64,000 nt of DNA from Gautieria morchelliformis (GCA_015179125.1 WHVA01000469.1:1-64000), one strand, 5' to 3'. Positions 20,439 through 31,526 are shown, counted from the first letter of the stretch. Notes: a model not told the origin generated them from the sequence alone. A program made the numbers and translations.

Positions 20439-21640
20439 ATGTCTGCGAAGTATACCAAGGTTCTGTGCATTGGCGTGGGCTTGTTGGGTGTGTGTTTGGG
20501 TGTGCAGCTGCAGCGGAAGTACCAGTTCACGGACGTCCACTTCTATGAAAGGAATGCGTCTCATTTGGGGACGTGGTACTTGAATCGTTACCCAGGTAAG
20601 TGCACACATGAGCGCTTGTGCGTATTAATGATTTGGGATTAGGTTGCGCCTGGTAGGCACTAGTCTTCCTGCGGCGAAGATAACAGCGAAGATAATCCTA
20701 ACTACTTTTATCATCATTGCAGCGATGTCCCTGCCGTTTTCTACTCTTACTCCTTCGAGCTGAATGTGAACTGGTCGCGGTTATTACCCCCTCACGATGA
20801 GATCCGGCGCTATCTGGACGGCGTCGTTGAGAAATACAATCTGGAGGATGTTCCCCGGGTACGCAACCGGCGCGCGCCTGCGCCGTGCCACTGAGAACCA
20901 GTCCAAAGAGTTCATACTTCGGGTTGCGCCGAAGAAGTATCATGATATTTTAGTTCGGGAGATTGCATGCAAGGTGCGCAGAGCGACCGGCATGGCCTAT
21001 ATATCACGAGTGACTTTTTTTGATTCCAGCGGCAAGTTGTGGACTTGGATTCAGCGTATCTCAAGTCGCTCCATGCTCCGAATCTCCATCTGACTAAAGA
21101 ACCTATCGTCGAAATTCTGCCAACAGGGATCCGTACGGCTACGGCGACGTACCCCGCAGATGTGATTATCATGGCGACGGGGTTCCAGACGAATAATGGA
21201 TTGGGACCTCTGATGGCTGAACGATCGTTGGAGTCGGCGGGTAGGCCCTGCGCGTACAACAACACGGCTGTACACGGCTGTAATACCTCTCATCTGTTTC
21301 CATCCTTCCCTGATCCTCTGGCCCTTCCTAGATCCGAACTTCATGATGATCTATGGGCCTAATTCTACAACGGGATATTCATCGGTGATCTTGGCAATCG
21401 AGAAGTACGACTCCATCCCGTTGAATGCGCGACCGTGAACTGAGGAAATGCCAGCATGGTCGACTATGCGCTCAGTATTGTCGCGCCTGTGCTTTCTGGG
21501 GACGCGAACGAAGTCGAGATCACTGCTGCTGCCGAGGACGCCTAGCCTACTTGGACCGGCTGCAGGCCGCTTCTGTTGGCAAGACGGCGGGACTGGACGT
21601 ACAAGGTATCGTGGCGGCCTAGTTTAGGTTTCAACAGCTT
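20439..21640 (+). pseudogene. Flavin-binding monooxygenase (FMO/Baeyer-Villiger-like) pseudogene
   Basis: Such enzymes use FAD and NADPH to oxygenate ketones or soft nucleophiles. Exon 1 (20439-20595) has the FAD motif GVGLLG and ends in GTWYLNRYPG. A 10-nt exon (20643-20652) and exon 3 (from 20723) then complete YPGCACDVPAVFYSYSFELN, the family's conserved block. After NLEDVPR about 240 residues are missing, including the NADPH-binding motif, and the frame resumes at FILRVAPKKYHDILVREIAC (about 20910). Introns near 20970-21030, 21240-21331 and 21407-21455 rebuild the family's order through ADVIIMATGF, PNSTTGYSSVILAIEN and MVDYALSIVAPVLSGDANEV. Near the C-terminus GCCTA is duplicated in tandem (about 21539-21548), shifting the frame, and a second shift follows. 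Internally deleted host gene; the splice signals are still intact. Confidence 0.82.
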
Positions 21641-21779
21641 TGCATACATTTTTAGTATTGCAAGACTGGGTCTCGTGAGAGTGGGTCACGTGATATCGTG
21701 CCACTGTGGCCTACTATTATCATGCATGGATGCATGATGAGAGGCGAGACATGCGAGACTACTTCTAGAATTGTACAAT
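21641..21779. other. Short gap between convergent gene ends
   Basis: The 3' flank of the pseudogene meets the 3' end of the minus-strand gene. Short inverted repeat CATGCATGGATGCATGATG at about 21721. Confidence 0.3.
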
Positions 21780-22200
21780 TTACGCTGAGTCCTCGTGGTG
21801 CGATTCCATGGTGAGGTCAATGACCATGCGCTCATTCAGATCTCTGCCCTCTGGAAGATCTTGTGTCAAGTCAATCAATTCCAGCTCATCAATTGCAAAG
21901 AGAGGGCACGGTGGCTGGCCAGGCGGAGAGAAGTGCCACCAGAGGTCAATCATCTGGGCCGAGGGTAAGTAAATTCGCACATGATGGGTGTCTGCATGTA
22001 CTTACGCTTTCAAGGGGATATTGTTGAGTCCTGGAGAGGCGCTCCATGTTGAAAAAGAGCATGTACATGCGCGTAAGATGATGGATGTATTGAGGTTGAG
22101 GGGGTTCATTTGGATGTGTGTCATACCAAGACTCTCGCTGGCTCGTCAGCCATACGAGTTGAGATGGCTTGAACAGCAATCTCCTTGGAATGGGGGGCAT
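21780..22200 (-). CDS. Small hypothetical protein with two SUMO-interaction-like motifs
   Basis: Two exons, 22006-22200 (65 codons) and 21780-21953 (57 codons plus stop), join in phase 0 across a 52-nt intron with GTAAGT donor and CCCAG acceptor, giving 122 residues. The N-terminal half is basic and aromatic. The C-terminal exon starts MIDLWWHF, is proline-rich, then acidic, and holds LELIDLTQDL and MVIDLTMESHHED. A hydrophobic core (V/I)IDLT with acidic or Ser neighbours is the classic SUMO-interacting motif of PIAS, RNF4 and PML-type proteins. Function otherwise unrecognised. It is divergent to the gene starting at 22566; the 365 bp between them carry a duplicated TATA-like unit. The start at 22200 is the only Met upstream in frame. 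Inference: a nuclear or SUMO-linked accessory protein. Confidence 0.6.
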
Positions 22201-22299
22201 TCCCGCAGCTGGGACCTTGAACCTGTGAGATTTGAGCCTTTTAAAGTTGAAAGGGCACCTTCACGGGTCCACAGGAGGGAGTGGCACGCAATGGGAACA

Positions 22300-22530
22300 C
22301 TAACTGATACAATGGGCCCACCAATCCGGGCACTCCGCTCGAAATGATTCCGTGGTGTCTTGCCACAGCCATGCGTACGTACCTATAAATATGTCCTTAA
22401 TCACGCAATCGGTCCACTAACTGATACAATGGAAACATACGCCCAGGCCTACCCCAATCCGTGCACTCCGCTCGAAAAGAATCCGTGCCACAAACATGTG
22501 TACGTACCTATATATGTCCTTAATTTGTGG
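22300..22530. promoter_or_regulatory. Bidirectional intergenic region with tandem TATA-bearing units
   Basis: Two units of about 115-125 bp (about 22300-22416 and 22417-22530) share CTAACTGATACAATGG, CACTCCGCTCGAAA, GATTCCGTG or GAATCCGTG, GCGTACGTACCTATA and TATGTCCTTAAT. Each has a TATA-like CCTATAAATATG or CCTATATATG. The second TATA lies about 60 bp before the ATG at 22566. Probably a duplicated core promoter for the plus-strand gene. Confidence 0.55.
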
Positions 22531-22565
22531 CCCCTGCCCTTTGTGTTATCCACGACACTGAGGCC

Positions 22566-23733
22566 ATGGCTATGGCTAACACCCCACAGAGTGTCCCTAA
22601 ACGGCGCCCCAATGGCACTGCGGCCTTCCGCCAAGAGATCATTGCCTACCTGCGGGAGCTTGTCAATAAAGTGGCCCCATCGAAACCGAACATCGCTCCA
22701 GAGGCTCATGTCCATGCCTGCTATTTGGACTTGTGCTTTGGAATTATGAACCAGGAACCCCAAAATGTCGGGCGATGGCTGCAACGTGTGCGTGTTCCCA
22801 TGTCTATTTCCATGAAGTGTTGAACTGACACCCCCTGTGCCAGTGCAACACCTGTACCTTCTTTCAGTGGGTCACACCGGCTATTCCACAGTGAGAACTT
22901 CAAGCTGCTGGCATCCTCGAGCAACTCTCCATTTTGCGTGCTATCCAGCCCATCCGCCGCAACCGTAAGGATGCGGTGGATGACCCGCCCTCAACCCCAG
23001 CTACTGTCGCATCAGCCCAAACCCCCCAGGTGATCGGGCCCAGAGTGGGGCGCGATCAGAGAATCCAGGGAGCCCTTGCGATGACAGCCCACGCCATCAC
23101 TGTTATTATTTGGTTGCAGGTATGGTTTCCACCTGTGCCCTCCTCATTCTTGATTCATACATCGTCCAGTCTCACATGGAGGCCTTCGACTTCGAATGTG
23201 TGGCACGCGCCAGTGGCCACTTCATGCTGCGGGATCATGGTCAGATAATGAGCTGCCTTGAGGCCACACCACGCCTGGAGTCGTATCACCCGCATAGTCT
23301 CACTTGGGCTGAGCACACTATTTCCCTAGTCCGCCCTGTGCTCCCAGGCGATATACTCCTTTATCGGGCTGTGGGACTGCACCCAGGTGGATGTCCAGGC
23401 CTCATAGAGCAGATATGCGTTCTCAAAGAGATGCGTCACGACGGCGGCCCTCTTTTTGGTGAGCCCTCAGGCCCAAATTTTCCTCTTGGCCGAATGGACT
23501 CTGGTGGCTCCTCTTGGCCGTCTTCCCCTTCACCTTCGGGAGATAAATCCACCCGCCCGCTCTCACCCTCCTCAGGAAATTCTAACAGTTCACCAGGTGG
23601 CCACCCAGACTCTGACACGCACCTGCCAAAAAGGAAAGGCCACCTGTCCCCTGGGCCCCCAAGCGATGGACCCATGTTCAAGCGACCAAAGAGAGTATGT
23701 GTGGCCAAATATCGACTCCCGTGTCCTTTCTGA
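22566..23733 (+). CDS. Hypothetical multi-exon gene, unknown family
   Basis: Exon 1 from ATG 22566 reads MAMANTPQSVPKRRPNG, then AAFRQEIIAYLRELVNKVAP and PEAHVHACYLDLCFGIMNQE up to a donor near 22786. A middle exon of about 150 nt (about 22860-23030) is open in two frames (one with HSENFKLLASSSNSPF), so its exact borders are unsure. A GTGATC..TTGCAG intron of about 90 nt then leads to a long last exon from about 23108, ending 23731-23733. That exon reads STCALLILDSYIVQSHMEAF, FECVARASGHFML and LVRPVLPGDILLYRAVGLHP, then a Ser/Pro-rich, charged tail with KRPKRVCVAK. No enzyme motif seen. The layout (conserved globular part, disordered tail) matches the many expanded agaric hypotheticals. Exon 2 joins are not proven and one frame junction does not fit, so it may be a mild pseudogene. 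Confidence 0.5.
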
Positions 23734-24280
23734 TGGAGTTTCAGACTGCCGCTCCCTCTCCCCCGTGCAGCGGCAGATCTCAAGCAGACATCATTGTGAT
23801 TGATGATTAGCTTGGTCACAATGAGTATACATAGCCAATTTCATGTAGTACACAAAATGATGGAAGCAAATCTCATTAGATGCCACTCCTGCTGTCTTTC
23901 CATCAGTGGGCGCCCCAGGGTCTGACGACTCTGTTTGGCTGCAAATCCTGTCTGTGTACGTAACCAAACTTTGCATTGTTGCAATTAATTATAGAGTGAA
24001 GAATGACAATTGTACTGGATCAATGCGCAGTGAGAACCGTGAATATTTTCCTTTTTTTTTTGGGTGGACCTTATGCTCCACCACTCGTTATGTAATTCCT
24101 ATACCACTTGCAGCCCTGGCCAGTTAATTCCACACAATCGCACGCACATCCACCTCTATCGCTCTCCCAAAACTTCTCCCAACCTTCCAGTCTTCCAGTC
24201 CACTGATCACCCCTCCCCAGACACCTACCTCTACGCAGTCATGCCCCCATCGACACCATCTCCCACCCTTAATATACAGG
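23734..24280. other. Intergenic, nothing recognised
   Basis: AT-richer than its neighbours, with a T tract at about 24050-24061. No gene call. Confidence 0.45.
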
Positions 24281-24289
24281 AGCCCTGCA

Positions 24290-26163
24290 GTGGAATGGCT
24301 TCGAGGCCAAATGCCCGAGTACCTCAACCTCGACATGAAACGTGGAACCCGAGCCGGATATTCTCAGCGCAAGGCAACTGAATTTATTGAACACTTTGGT
24401 CTTGGCTTACAGCACGAGGATGATGGTCGCATGCACGATCCCCTAGAAGGCCTGTCGCTTCGCACAGGTCCAGCCACGACTGGTGCACTGCAAGAGGTCA
24501 ATTCCTTTTGCTTCCTCACTTTGATGAGCAATTTGTCTAATACTTGTTTGTGCCAAGACAGGCGATTACACGGTGGTTCCTTAACAATGCAAAGGCTCAC
24601 CGTGCAAAGAATACCAAAATCGCCCCATCGCTGATCTCGTTTGCCCCACTGACCAAGAAGACCCATGCCAAATCTGTCTTCGCTCGGGCGCATTCCAGTG
24701 AGCTCAAGAACCGTATGAACACGAAAGTGCGCGCCCTTGAGCTGCCGACACAGAACAATCTTGCTTTTTGGTATGAAGCCTTGAACGAGCTCTGGGATGC
24801 AGAGACCCCTGAAGAACAAGCCGAATGGTACCGTCAGGCCGAACAGCAAAATAACCAGGTTTCCGGCGAAGCATCTGCTGCAGAAATTGACAGGTTCGTG
24901 ATAATATTCATCCTACGCACATCTTGGTTTATCCCTGTTCACAGCAATCAGCAGCTGGCGCCCGCCACTCTTCAGAAGGTTCTCCAACATCTGCTCGGCT
25001 GAGAGGCAAATCAGATTGGGGAGGCCGTTTTTCATTTACAGGGGGCAATGCTGGGACAAGGTGACGTGATCCAAATTTTCAGGTATGTGGCCACTGTCTG
25101 CCCATCACTGTGCACCAATGTGGTCTAGCTGCTGCGTCGGGCCACCAGGAGCAGAAGAGCTCGAGTCATATTATGGTGAATATGACACTCACTTGAGCCG
25201 CCCCTTTGTCGACTGGGCCCATCATGTACTGAGTCGTAAGTGCTTCCCAGTGGGTACCTGGATTCCAATTTAACCAAGCTTGTCAGCGGTCACCACACCT
25301 TACGTTGATGGTGTCACTGTTCAACCTAATGGAATGCCAGTCATGCCTGATCTAGACACTGAAGAGCTCTCCAATGCGCAGTTCACACAGCTTTTGGCAG
25401 AGTACCTGGCACATGCCTGGCGTAAGTATCATCACCTCCCCAAGGGCGCCGTGTGAGTGACATGCCTTTGTCACGCAGGCTTTGCACACACAGCCGTGGG
25501 TGCTCCCACCATGCTACCCATTCCCTGGACCAAGGTCGCGAGTTCCCCTGATCAATTTGTACACCCCAACCGCTTGCCCCAAAACATCACCTTCAAGAAG
25601 CTGAGTGATATGCTAGGTGCACATCGCCAACTTCTTTACCTCCATATCATTGAACATCAAGATCCTTTTGATGAGATCCATCAGTTTGCATTCACCCCCA
25701 GAACTGATATCGAAGAAATCCCTGAGTACAAAACTGAAATCCCAGGACACGCAATGTAAGTCATACCTGTCATTTACCAGTTGACTCCTGTTGGTCTGAA
25801 ACACTGATCAGACCCGCCGACGGACAAATGCAGAAACTGCCAACTGAAACATCGGGTTCCAACTTGACAACCACTTACATGGTTACCCAAGCCGCGCAAT
25901 ATCATGAGATCCCACCACCAAATACCCTTGAGGCCCAAACAGAAGCAACTGCGGGACACACGTCAGAGGATAATCAGAGTTCTAGACAGGATCATGTCGA
26001 GGAACCACACTCACTGCATGAACCAGAAACGCCACTCCCGGGGAGGAGTACCTGTCGAGCAACAAGCCCAAGTGCCGGCGCTTCGGCCGCTGACCTTCAG
26101 CACGAACTCCCTGGCCCTAGTAAAGGTCAGGCCAAACGCAAAACTTGCATGGATAAGGAGTGA
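24290..26163 (+). pseudogene. Expanded agaric hypothetical family, interrupted copy
   Basis: Exons reconstruct a continuous protein: MPEYLNLDMKRGTRAGYSQR to GALQE; intron to GACAG (24566); ITRWFLNNAKAHRAKNTKI, SFAPLTKKTHAKSVFARAHS, NNLAFWYEALNELWDAETPE; an intron about 24894-24943; SNQQLAPATLQKVLQHLLG; then in the same frame a TGA (25000-25002) and IGEAVFHLQGAMLGQGDVIQ. Later exons read ESYYGEYDTHLSRPFVDWAH, TVQPNGMPVMPDLDTEELSN and LPIPWTKVASSPDQFVHPNR, and end in a disordered tail at 26163. This WFLNN..ARAHS..W..ALN..W layout is a lineage-expanded family of unknown function in mushroom genomes. The in-frame TGA and a poorly fitting join near 25085-25150 suggest decay. It may be a start-to-end recent pseudogene or have an unrecognised intron over the TGA. 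Confidence 0.6.
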
Positions 26164-26645
26164 GCCCCTTTTGAAATAGGGTGAGTATGATACAATGGTG
26201 ATGGCTCACTCAGGGTGACTCAAACAAAAGAACCGCAAGGGCGTGGCAAGAGGTATGTGCAACGGCTGCTGAAGACATAGTGGCCAACGAGCTTTTGTAG
26301 GCCTCGCATGCTGTCTGAGAAGGCCGTGATCGCCGAACAGTATGTCCACTGAAATGTGATTTTTATGTTGAACCTTTGACATGAACAGAGAACGTGTGGC
26401 CCGCACATCATTATCGGCATCTCATGGCTGTGGTGGAGGCAAGCGTGGTATCAGGGGGTCAAGAGGTTGAGGGGCTGGAGTACGGGGCCACAAGGCCGTG
26501 GGAGCCTAGCGGGAATTGCACACGGTGAGTGCCTGGCACTGCCCGAGCCCGAAAATGATCCTGCTGAGCTAAAAATGATCACAGGCGATTGATTCACTGA
26601 TATAGGTACCTCGGAAGTGCCCCAAAGTGACCTAGAATAGATTGG
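26164..26645. other. Intergenic, possible decayed 3' exons
   Basis: Short Arg/Lys/Gly-rich frames near 26220-26260 and 26390-26470 could be tail exons of the preceding gene. Not certain. Confidence 0.3.
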
Positions 26646-26650
26646 ATATA

Positions 26651-27340
26651 TGTTACGACCGTTCATTTCCGACTTCCGAACCTCAGTTCCGCAACACATT
26701 CCGCCCCTCTGATAATTCCGCAACACATTCTGCCCCTCTGACATTTCCGACATTCCGCCCCTTGTACATTTCCCTTGTTCTTTCGACTCTATTACTCGGA
26801 CCCACCGGACCCATTTCATCGTTCATCAAAACCACATATCCGGTCACCCTTGTAGTTCGTTGTCAGATATGTTTTTCCGACCCCTTGTTCTTTGCCATTG
26901 TTCTACCTTACCCTGAACCCCCCTTGTAGTCCCATTGTTCCCAATAGTTAGTTCCCACACATTGTTCTTGACTTCCGCTTCCTCCGGAATTTGCTTAGTA
27001 CCATATCATTACCTGTTGTCTCAGCTCTTTGTATAAAAGCCTATCATGTATGTCTCTTATTCTGCAATCAGATAATCACCTTCTATACTTGATTTCCTTT
27101 GCTCCATCTCCTGTTCTTAGCACAGCGAGTCTAGCAAGATCTCAGTCGCTCTCAGCCTTCCGTCTTCCGCCTTCCACCTCAGTTCCGACTCAAGTTCCGA
27201 CCAAACCTTTGGTCCAGTACTTTCCGACTTCCGACTCACATCCGAAATACCTAGGACGATAGTTAATTGGGGGCGCAACCTATAAGTTGAAGCCGCTGTC
27301 CTTTCCAGTTCTGACCTAGTGGAAATCTCGATACGTAACA
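26651..27340 (+). mobile_element. Solo LTR, 690 bp, Gypsy-related
   Basis: TGTTACG..CGTAACA ends (7-bp terminal inverted repeat) with a perfect ATATA duplication at 26646-26650 and 27341-27345. A TATAAAA box at 27032-27038 sets the plus orientation. The TTCCGAC and CTTCCG motifs recur through it. It shares GGGGGCGCAACCTAT with the LTR at 14763-15236. No internal region, so a solo LTR. Fossil. Confidence 0.88.
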
Positions 27341-27345
27341 ATATA

Positions 27346-28501
27346 GAGCCGATTCTTGAATCGTGGTTATACTGGATTGACATAATTAACGATGTTGATT
27401 TCCATTGCACCTCCATTGGATTGATTTTGGATTTGTATCGAGTCGAAATCTGTGAATTCTTGCGTTGGATTCCCAGTGAATTCATAGGTTACTTTGATGC
27501 GAATGTTGAATGGTATTTTCATCGTATTGCCATCGTATTTTTGGGATTATCGGTGGCGCAGGAGTGGAATCGGATGGAGAAAAAAAAATCCAATAGAAAA
27601 GCAATTAATCAAAAGCCCCTTGCTCATAAGGTAGGATTTCATAATTTCAGCTTTATTGCCTGGAAGCGGCGCATGCAAAATCATGAGCGTATGATATCAC
27701 CGGGCGTCCTAGTCGCACGTGGGGCTGCCTCGCACAATCTTCTGGTGCTGGTGGAACATTGTGACCCCCACATCTCCCTGTGCTGACCGGCCCGCGCGAC
27801 CATCAACTTTACGTGATTCCTCGAGGCGCGTGCAGTGCTGGAGTTCTGTGGACGAGGTGGCATTTAATGGAAACGGGATCAGTTCATCTGGGGATGATCC
27901 TGACGGATGGCAACAGTCGGACAGTCGCGTCATGCAGGGAGTGCAGAGAGCCCGCTGGGTGGGAGGGAAGGTTGTAGTGTTCTGGGTGAAGGCTTACGAG
28001 CTGCTGGACTACCACATCTGGCTCGGAAAATGTCTTCGCTGAAGGCATTCCGCAACGCTGAACACAGCTCAGCGGTAACTTGGAGAGCAGGCCTTCCATC
28101 AGGAAAAAGGCATGGTGATACGCAGTCCTACGCAGTCCCACATAGGTGATGTAGGACTTATAGCCCTGTAGGACATTGCCCGTTTACGGAGCATACCGTA
28201 GTTCGGGTGTAGTGCTGTAGGCTGGTGTAGGCCGGTGTAGCTGTCATGTAGGGCTACATAGCGCGCCCACAAGACTACATTAAGCCCTGTACCTCGATGT
28301 AACGGCGAGGTAGTTGCGCTGTAGCGCTATCCCACCCCGTATTTCTTCAATTTGAGCTATTCTGGGATCAACTTCAATTGTTACATTTTTATGTTTGATT
28401 TGAGCTAGTTAGAGAGAATATATCACATATACACATGTGTACTATTCACGACATGGCCCATGGGCAAATAAAGGCAATTGACCCCTCGATCCCCCCCAAT
28501 T
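27346..28501. other. Intergenic; AT-rich block and a GTAG-rich block
   Basis: 27346-27640 is AT-rich with iterated TTGGATT and GAATTC-like words. 27650-28140 has overlapping frames without domains. 28140-28330 is crowded with TGTAGG and its complement (about ten times). No gene recognised. Confidence 0.35.
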
Positions 28502-29160
28502 TCAATCCTCGTCGGATGATTCAATGGCCTGCACGGCCAGGGAGAACTTCGTCATGTTAAAGTTTGGCTTCGGGTCATCTTGCAAGATCAGCAGGCGAGC
28601 ATGCAATCTAGAGATAGCGCCCCAGGTCAAGGTGCTTTGTGAAGGGTTAATAACACAGAGGGACATACCTGCCATTATCATGCAGATTCTCCTTTAATCG
28701 AGCGAGACTCTTTGCTGATTTCGCGCTAAAGGTTCACCAGGCTTCCAGGGCCCTCGAAATCACGCGCCTTCGGTTTCCCTTTCCTGCTAGGACCCTGCTT
28801 CCCCCTCTCCTCCCAGTTGATCTCGTGCTTGGTCAGTCGCTTGGTTGTAAATGGCTATGTCAACATATCCATATGAAATGTTTGCAAAAATTTTACTTAC
28901 ATGTTTGTCTTGTGAAAGTGAGGTTTGTTTTTCATGACCGGGCTCCAGACTATTGAGAGTGCGCGGCCGCTTGTTGCCTGACGGTGTGGCATATTCATGC
29001 TGACGAACCCCTGGGTGGGTGGATGTTTGGGTATCTGTGTCAGTGAGGTCGTCGTATGACCGTTTGTGAGTTCGGTTTGGCTAGTAGCAATGAATGTTAG
29101 ATAGCAAGTGTGCACTCAATAAATATCACGTACATCCTCAACATTGTCCGGGTCCACCAT
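28502..29160 (-). pseudogene. Small spliced hypothetical gene, frameshifted, 5' end at an LTR
   Basis: Exons 29134-29160 (MVDPDNVED), 28902-29080, 28669-28854 and 28502-28634 are separated by introns with GTACGT/CTAG, GTAAGT/ATAG and a very short 34-nt GTATGT/AAAG. The second exon reads NRTHKRSYDDLTDTDTQTST and is rich in Ser, Thr and charged residues. The third reads KRLTKHEINWEERGKQGPSR-KGKPKARDFEG. One extra T near 28722 shifts the frame between GSLVNL and SAKSAKSLARLKENLHDNG; with that single change the last exon ends naturally in ESSDED and TGA. A basic, probably nuclear, largely disordered protein, not recognised. Its 5' side abuts the divergent end of LTR X copy 4, which may have removed the true start. 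Confidence 0.5.
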
Positions 29161-29660
29161 TGCATTGCGGGGTGTTGTCTTTGGAGTTCTGTGGGGGTGT
29201 TCAGGCCCTGGAGACGAAAGTATCTGGCGGTGTTTGGAAGGCCCAAATAGCGTGTGCGATCTAGCGAATTGCCCAGCGAACAGTACCGAAGAGGTAAGGG
29301 TTAAGAAGTAAGAGGGTTACTCGAAAGGAATTCGCCCTGATCTACAGTCATAGCGAAATAGCCCATGGCACTTGACGATGTAACGTGCAAGGTGTCGCGG
29401 AAAGGTTGTCTAAGTAGCGACAATCCTTTCACCAGCGAAGGCACTCCTTCGGAGCCCTTCGCCGACAGCACAGAAAATAACTGGAAGGCTAAGGTAACAA
29501 AGATGAAGTATGAGAACTCACCAGTGATGCCTAAGTCCTGTGCTAGTTGAAGATGGAAATCTCCAAGAGAAGGCTTAAGATGATGACCACAGCGAGGTCA
29601 AATTTGCACAAGATGAACGACGTATGATAATTGAACTGGGGAATATATATGTGAATGTAA

Positions 29661-29675
29661 ACTACTTATATCAAA
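29661..29675. repeat. LINE target-site duplication, left
   Basis: ACTACTTATATCAAA, repeated exactly at 35518-35532 (may extend into flanking A residues). The uninterrupted LTR X copy 2 shows the matching empty site near 44935-44950. Confidence 0.88.
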
Positions 29676-29819
29676 AAACTTTCTCACGCCTACCACCACC
29701 ATGAAAAACCCAAAAATTCCACTTCCACCTACGCACAACCTCCTGCTACTGCCAGTTCACCCCGAACGACAACAAGCACCAGTGAAAAAGCCTACACAGC
29801 AATAGGCACCAAAAGGGCC

Positions 29820-31325
29820 ATGCCAATCAACGCAGAGCCCCACCCGCCCGTGGCCGTGTCAGCACTCAGAACAAGAGCGAGCAGCCAACAGACGAGCACC
29901 AAGACCAGAGCTGAGCTGATAGCAGACCCTTATGCGTCAGTACGCACCAAAGAGCAAGTGAGGGCCTTCCTAGACAAGCAGGGCTTCATAGCCAAGGACG
30001 GCCCAGCGACAACAGAACAGCTCAGTTACATCCTCCGCTCCCTCGCCCACAGCTCCACGGGCAAAGCGCTTGAGGAGGGTGCCAGATCGGTCGCCATCCT
30101 AATGAACAACGAAGCAGCCAGAGGCATAAGTACAGCCGTCATGCAACACGTCGAAAAGAGCCTAGTGCCCGTACTCAGTAAAGTCGAATCGATCATAGAG
30201 GCCACGCGCGAGATCACAGACTCCTCAAAGAACATGACAGACGAGGCCGGTCTGGCGGTAGAGGAGCTGTGTAGCGTCCAGAGGATAAGGAGCAAGGTGA
30301 ACAGGGAAAAGGCGACGGAAAACACATACGCGGCAGCGCTCAGAGGTAACGTCCCTCTATCGCACCCGAGCAACCTGGCCAGAGCAAAGGCCAGGGAGTG
30401 TCAAATACTGATAGATAAAGATCCGAGAGCAGAACACAACGCGCTGGGCGACCTCACGAAACAAGAGCTGGTAGCCAAAGCGAACCAGGCGCTGGAGCAG
30501 CTAGAAGGCATCAACATCAACACCAACATCAGGTTCGTAGGAGCCAAGATCCTGACCAATGGAGGTCGTGTACGAGCTCAACCCGCCCGCGGCGGCCAAG
30601 TGGGTCCAGGCAAACGAGACGCAACTGGCGCACAGGCTCGGCGGCACCTCAGTGATCAAAGAGCGGGCCGTCGCGGTCCTGGTAGAGTACGTACCGCTGA
30701 CGCACGCTCCAGAGGCCATGGGGAGCTCAAGAAAATCGAAAGAGACTCCAGGCTACCCAACGACACGCTGATCTCGACGAGATGGATCAAGCCGGCGAGT
30801 CGAAGAACGCAAGGACAGCGCTCGGCCCACATAATAGCTAAGTTCTCATCCATTCAGGCCGCAAATCAGAGTATATGGGAAGGACTGATAATAGCAGGAA
30901 AGCGAACATGGGCCAGAAGAATGAAAAGGGAGCCGAGGAGGTGCCTGAAGTGCCAAGAGCTCAATGTGAGGCACATGGCAGTGGAGTGCCCGGGCGACGA
31001 TGTGTGTGGGACGTGCGGAGGGGCACACAACACGGCGGAGTGCGAAGAGATCGACCCTGCGAAGTACAGATGCGTCAACTGCGACACCAATGGGCATGCA
31101 TCGTGGGACCGAACATGCCCCAGATTTGTCTCAGCGAGCCAGACCATAGAGAAAGCAAATCCCGAGGGAACATACAAATATTTCCCCAATGAGCAGCCTT
31201 GGACATGGGAGCAGCACGATCACGCAGGGCCCACGACCGACGCGGAGGCCTTCCCACACCAACAAAAGGCCACGCAAGACAAAGACAGGGGCAGAACGCA
31301 ACAAGCGCAGCCCTACACCGTGTGA
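29820..31325 (+). pseudogene. LINE ORF1, Gag-like nucleic-acid-binding protein
   Basis: ORF1 protein binds the element RNA and is needed for target-primed reverse transcription. The 501-codon frame starts MPINAEPHPP, has a helical N-terminal half, a conserved WIKP block and three CCHC knuckles: CLKCQELNVRHMAVEC, CGTCGGAHNTAEC and CVNCDTNGHASWDRTC (about 30945-31120). Between about 30560 and 30725 the true family sequence (VVYELNPPAAAKWVQ..GGTSVIKERAVAVLVEYVPL) lies in the +1 frame, while the main frame reads an Arg/Gly-rich nonsense patch (QPARGGQVGPGKRDATGAQ). So one base was gained near 30560 and one lost near 30725; the two shifts cancel and leave the long frame open. The protein would be mis-coded for about 55 residues. 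Confidence 0.82.
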
Positions 31326-31526
31326 GGCGGTGAGCGGGAGGCCTCAAGAGCAGGGGAAGCAGCAGGGGCAGACGAAACACAAACCCAGAGACGGGCCACA
31401 GGGATCAGGGGTGGAGCGACAGGAATGCGAGGCAAACGACACTAGACGAGTACGAGCCCAGGAACCAACCGAGAGAGAACGACCAAAGCCGCCCCCACAG
31501 CACACAACCCAGATGAATAGAGACAA

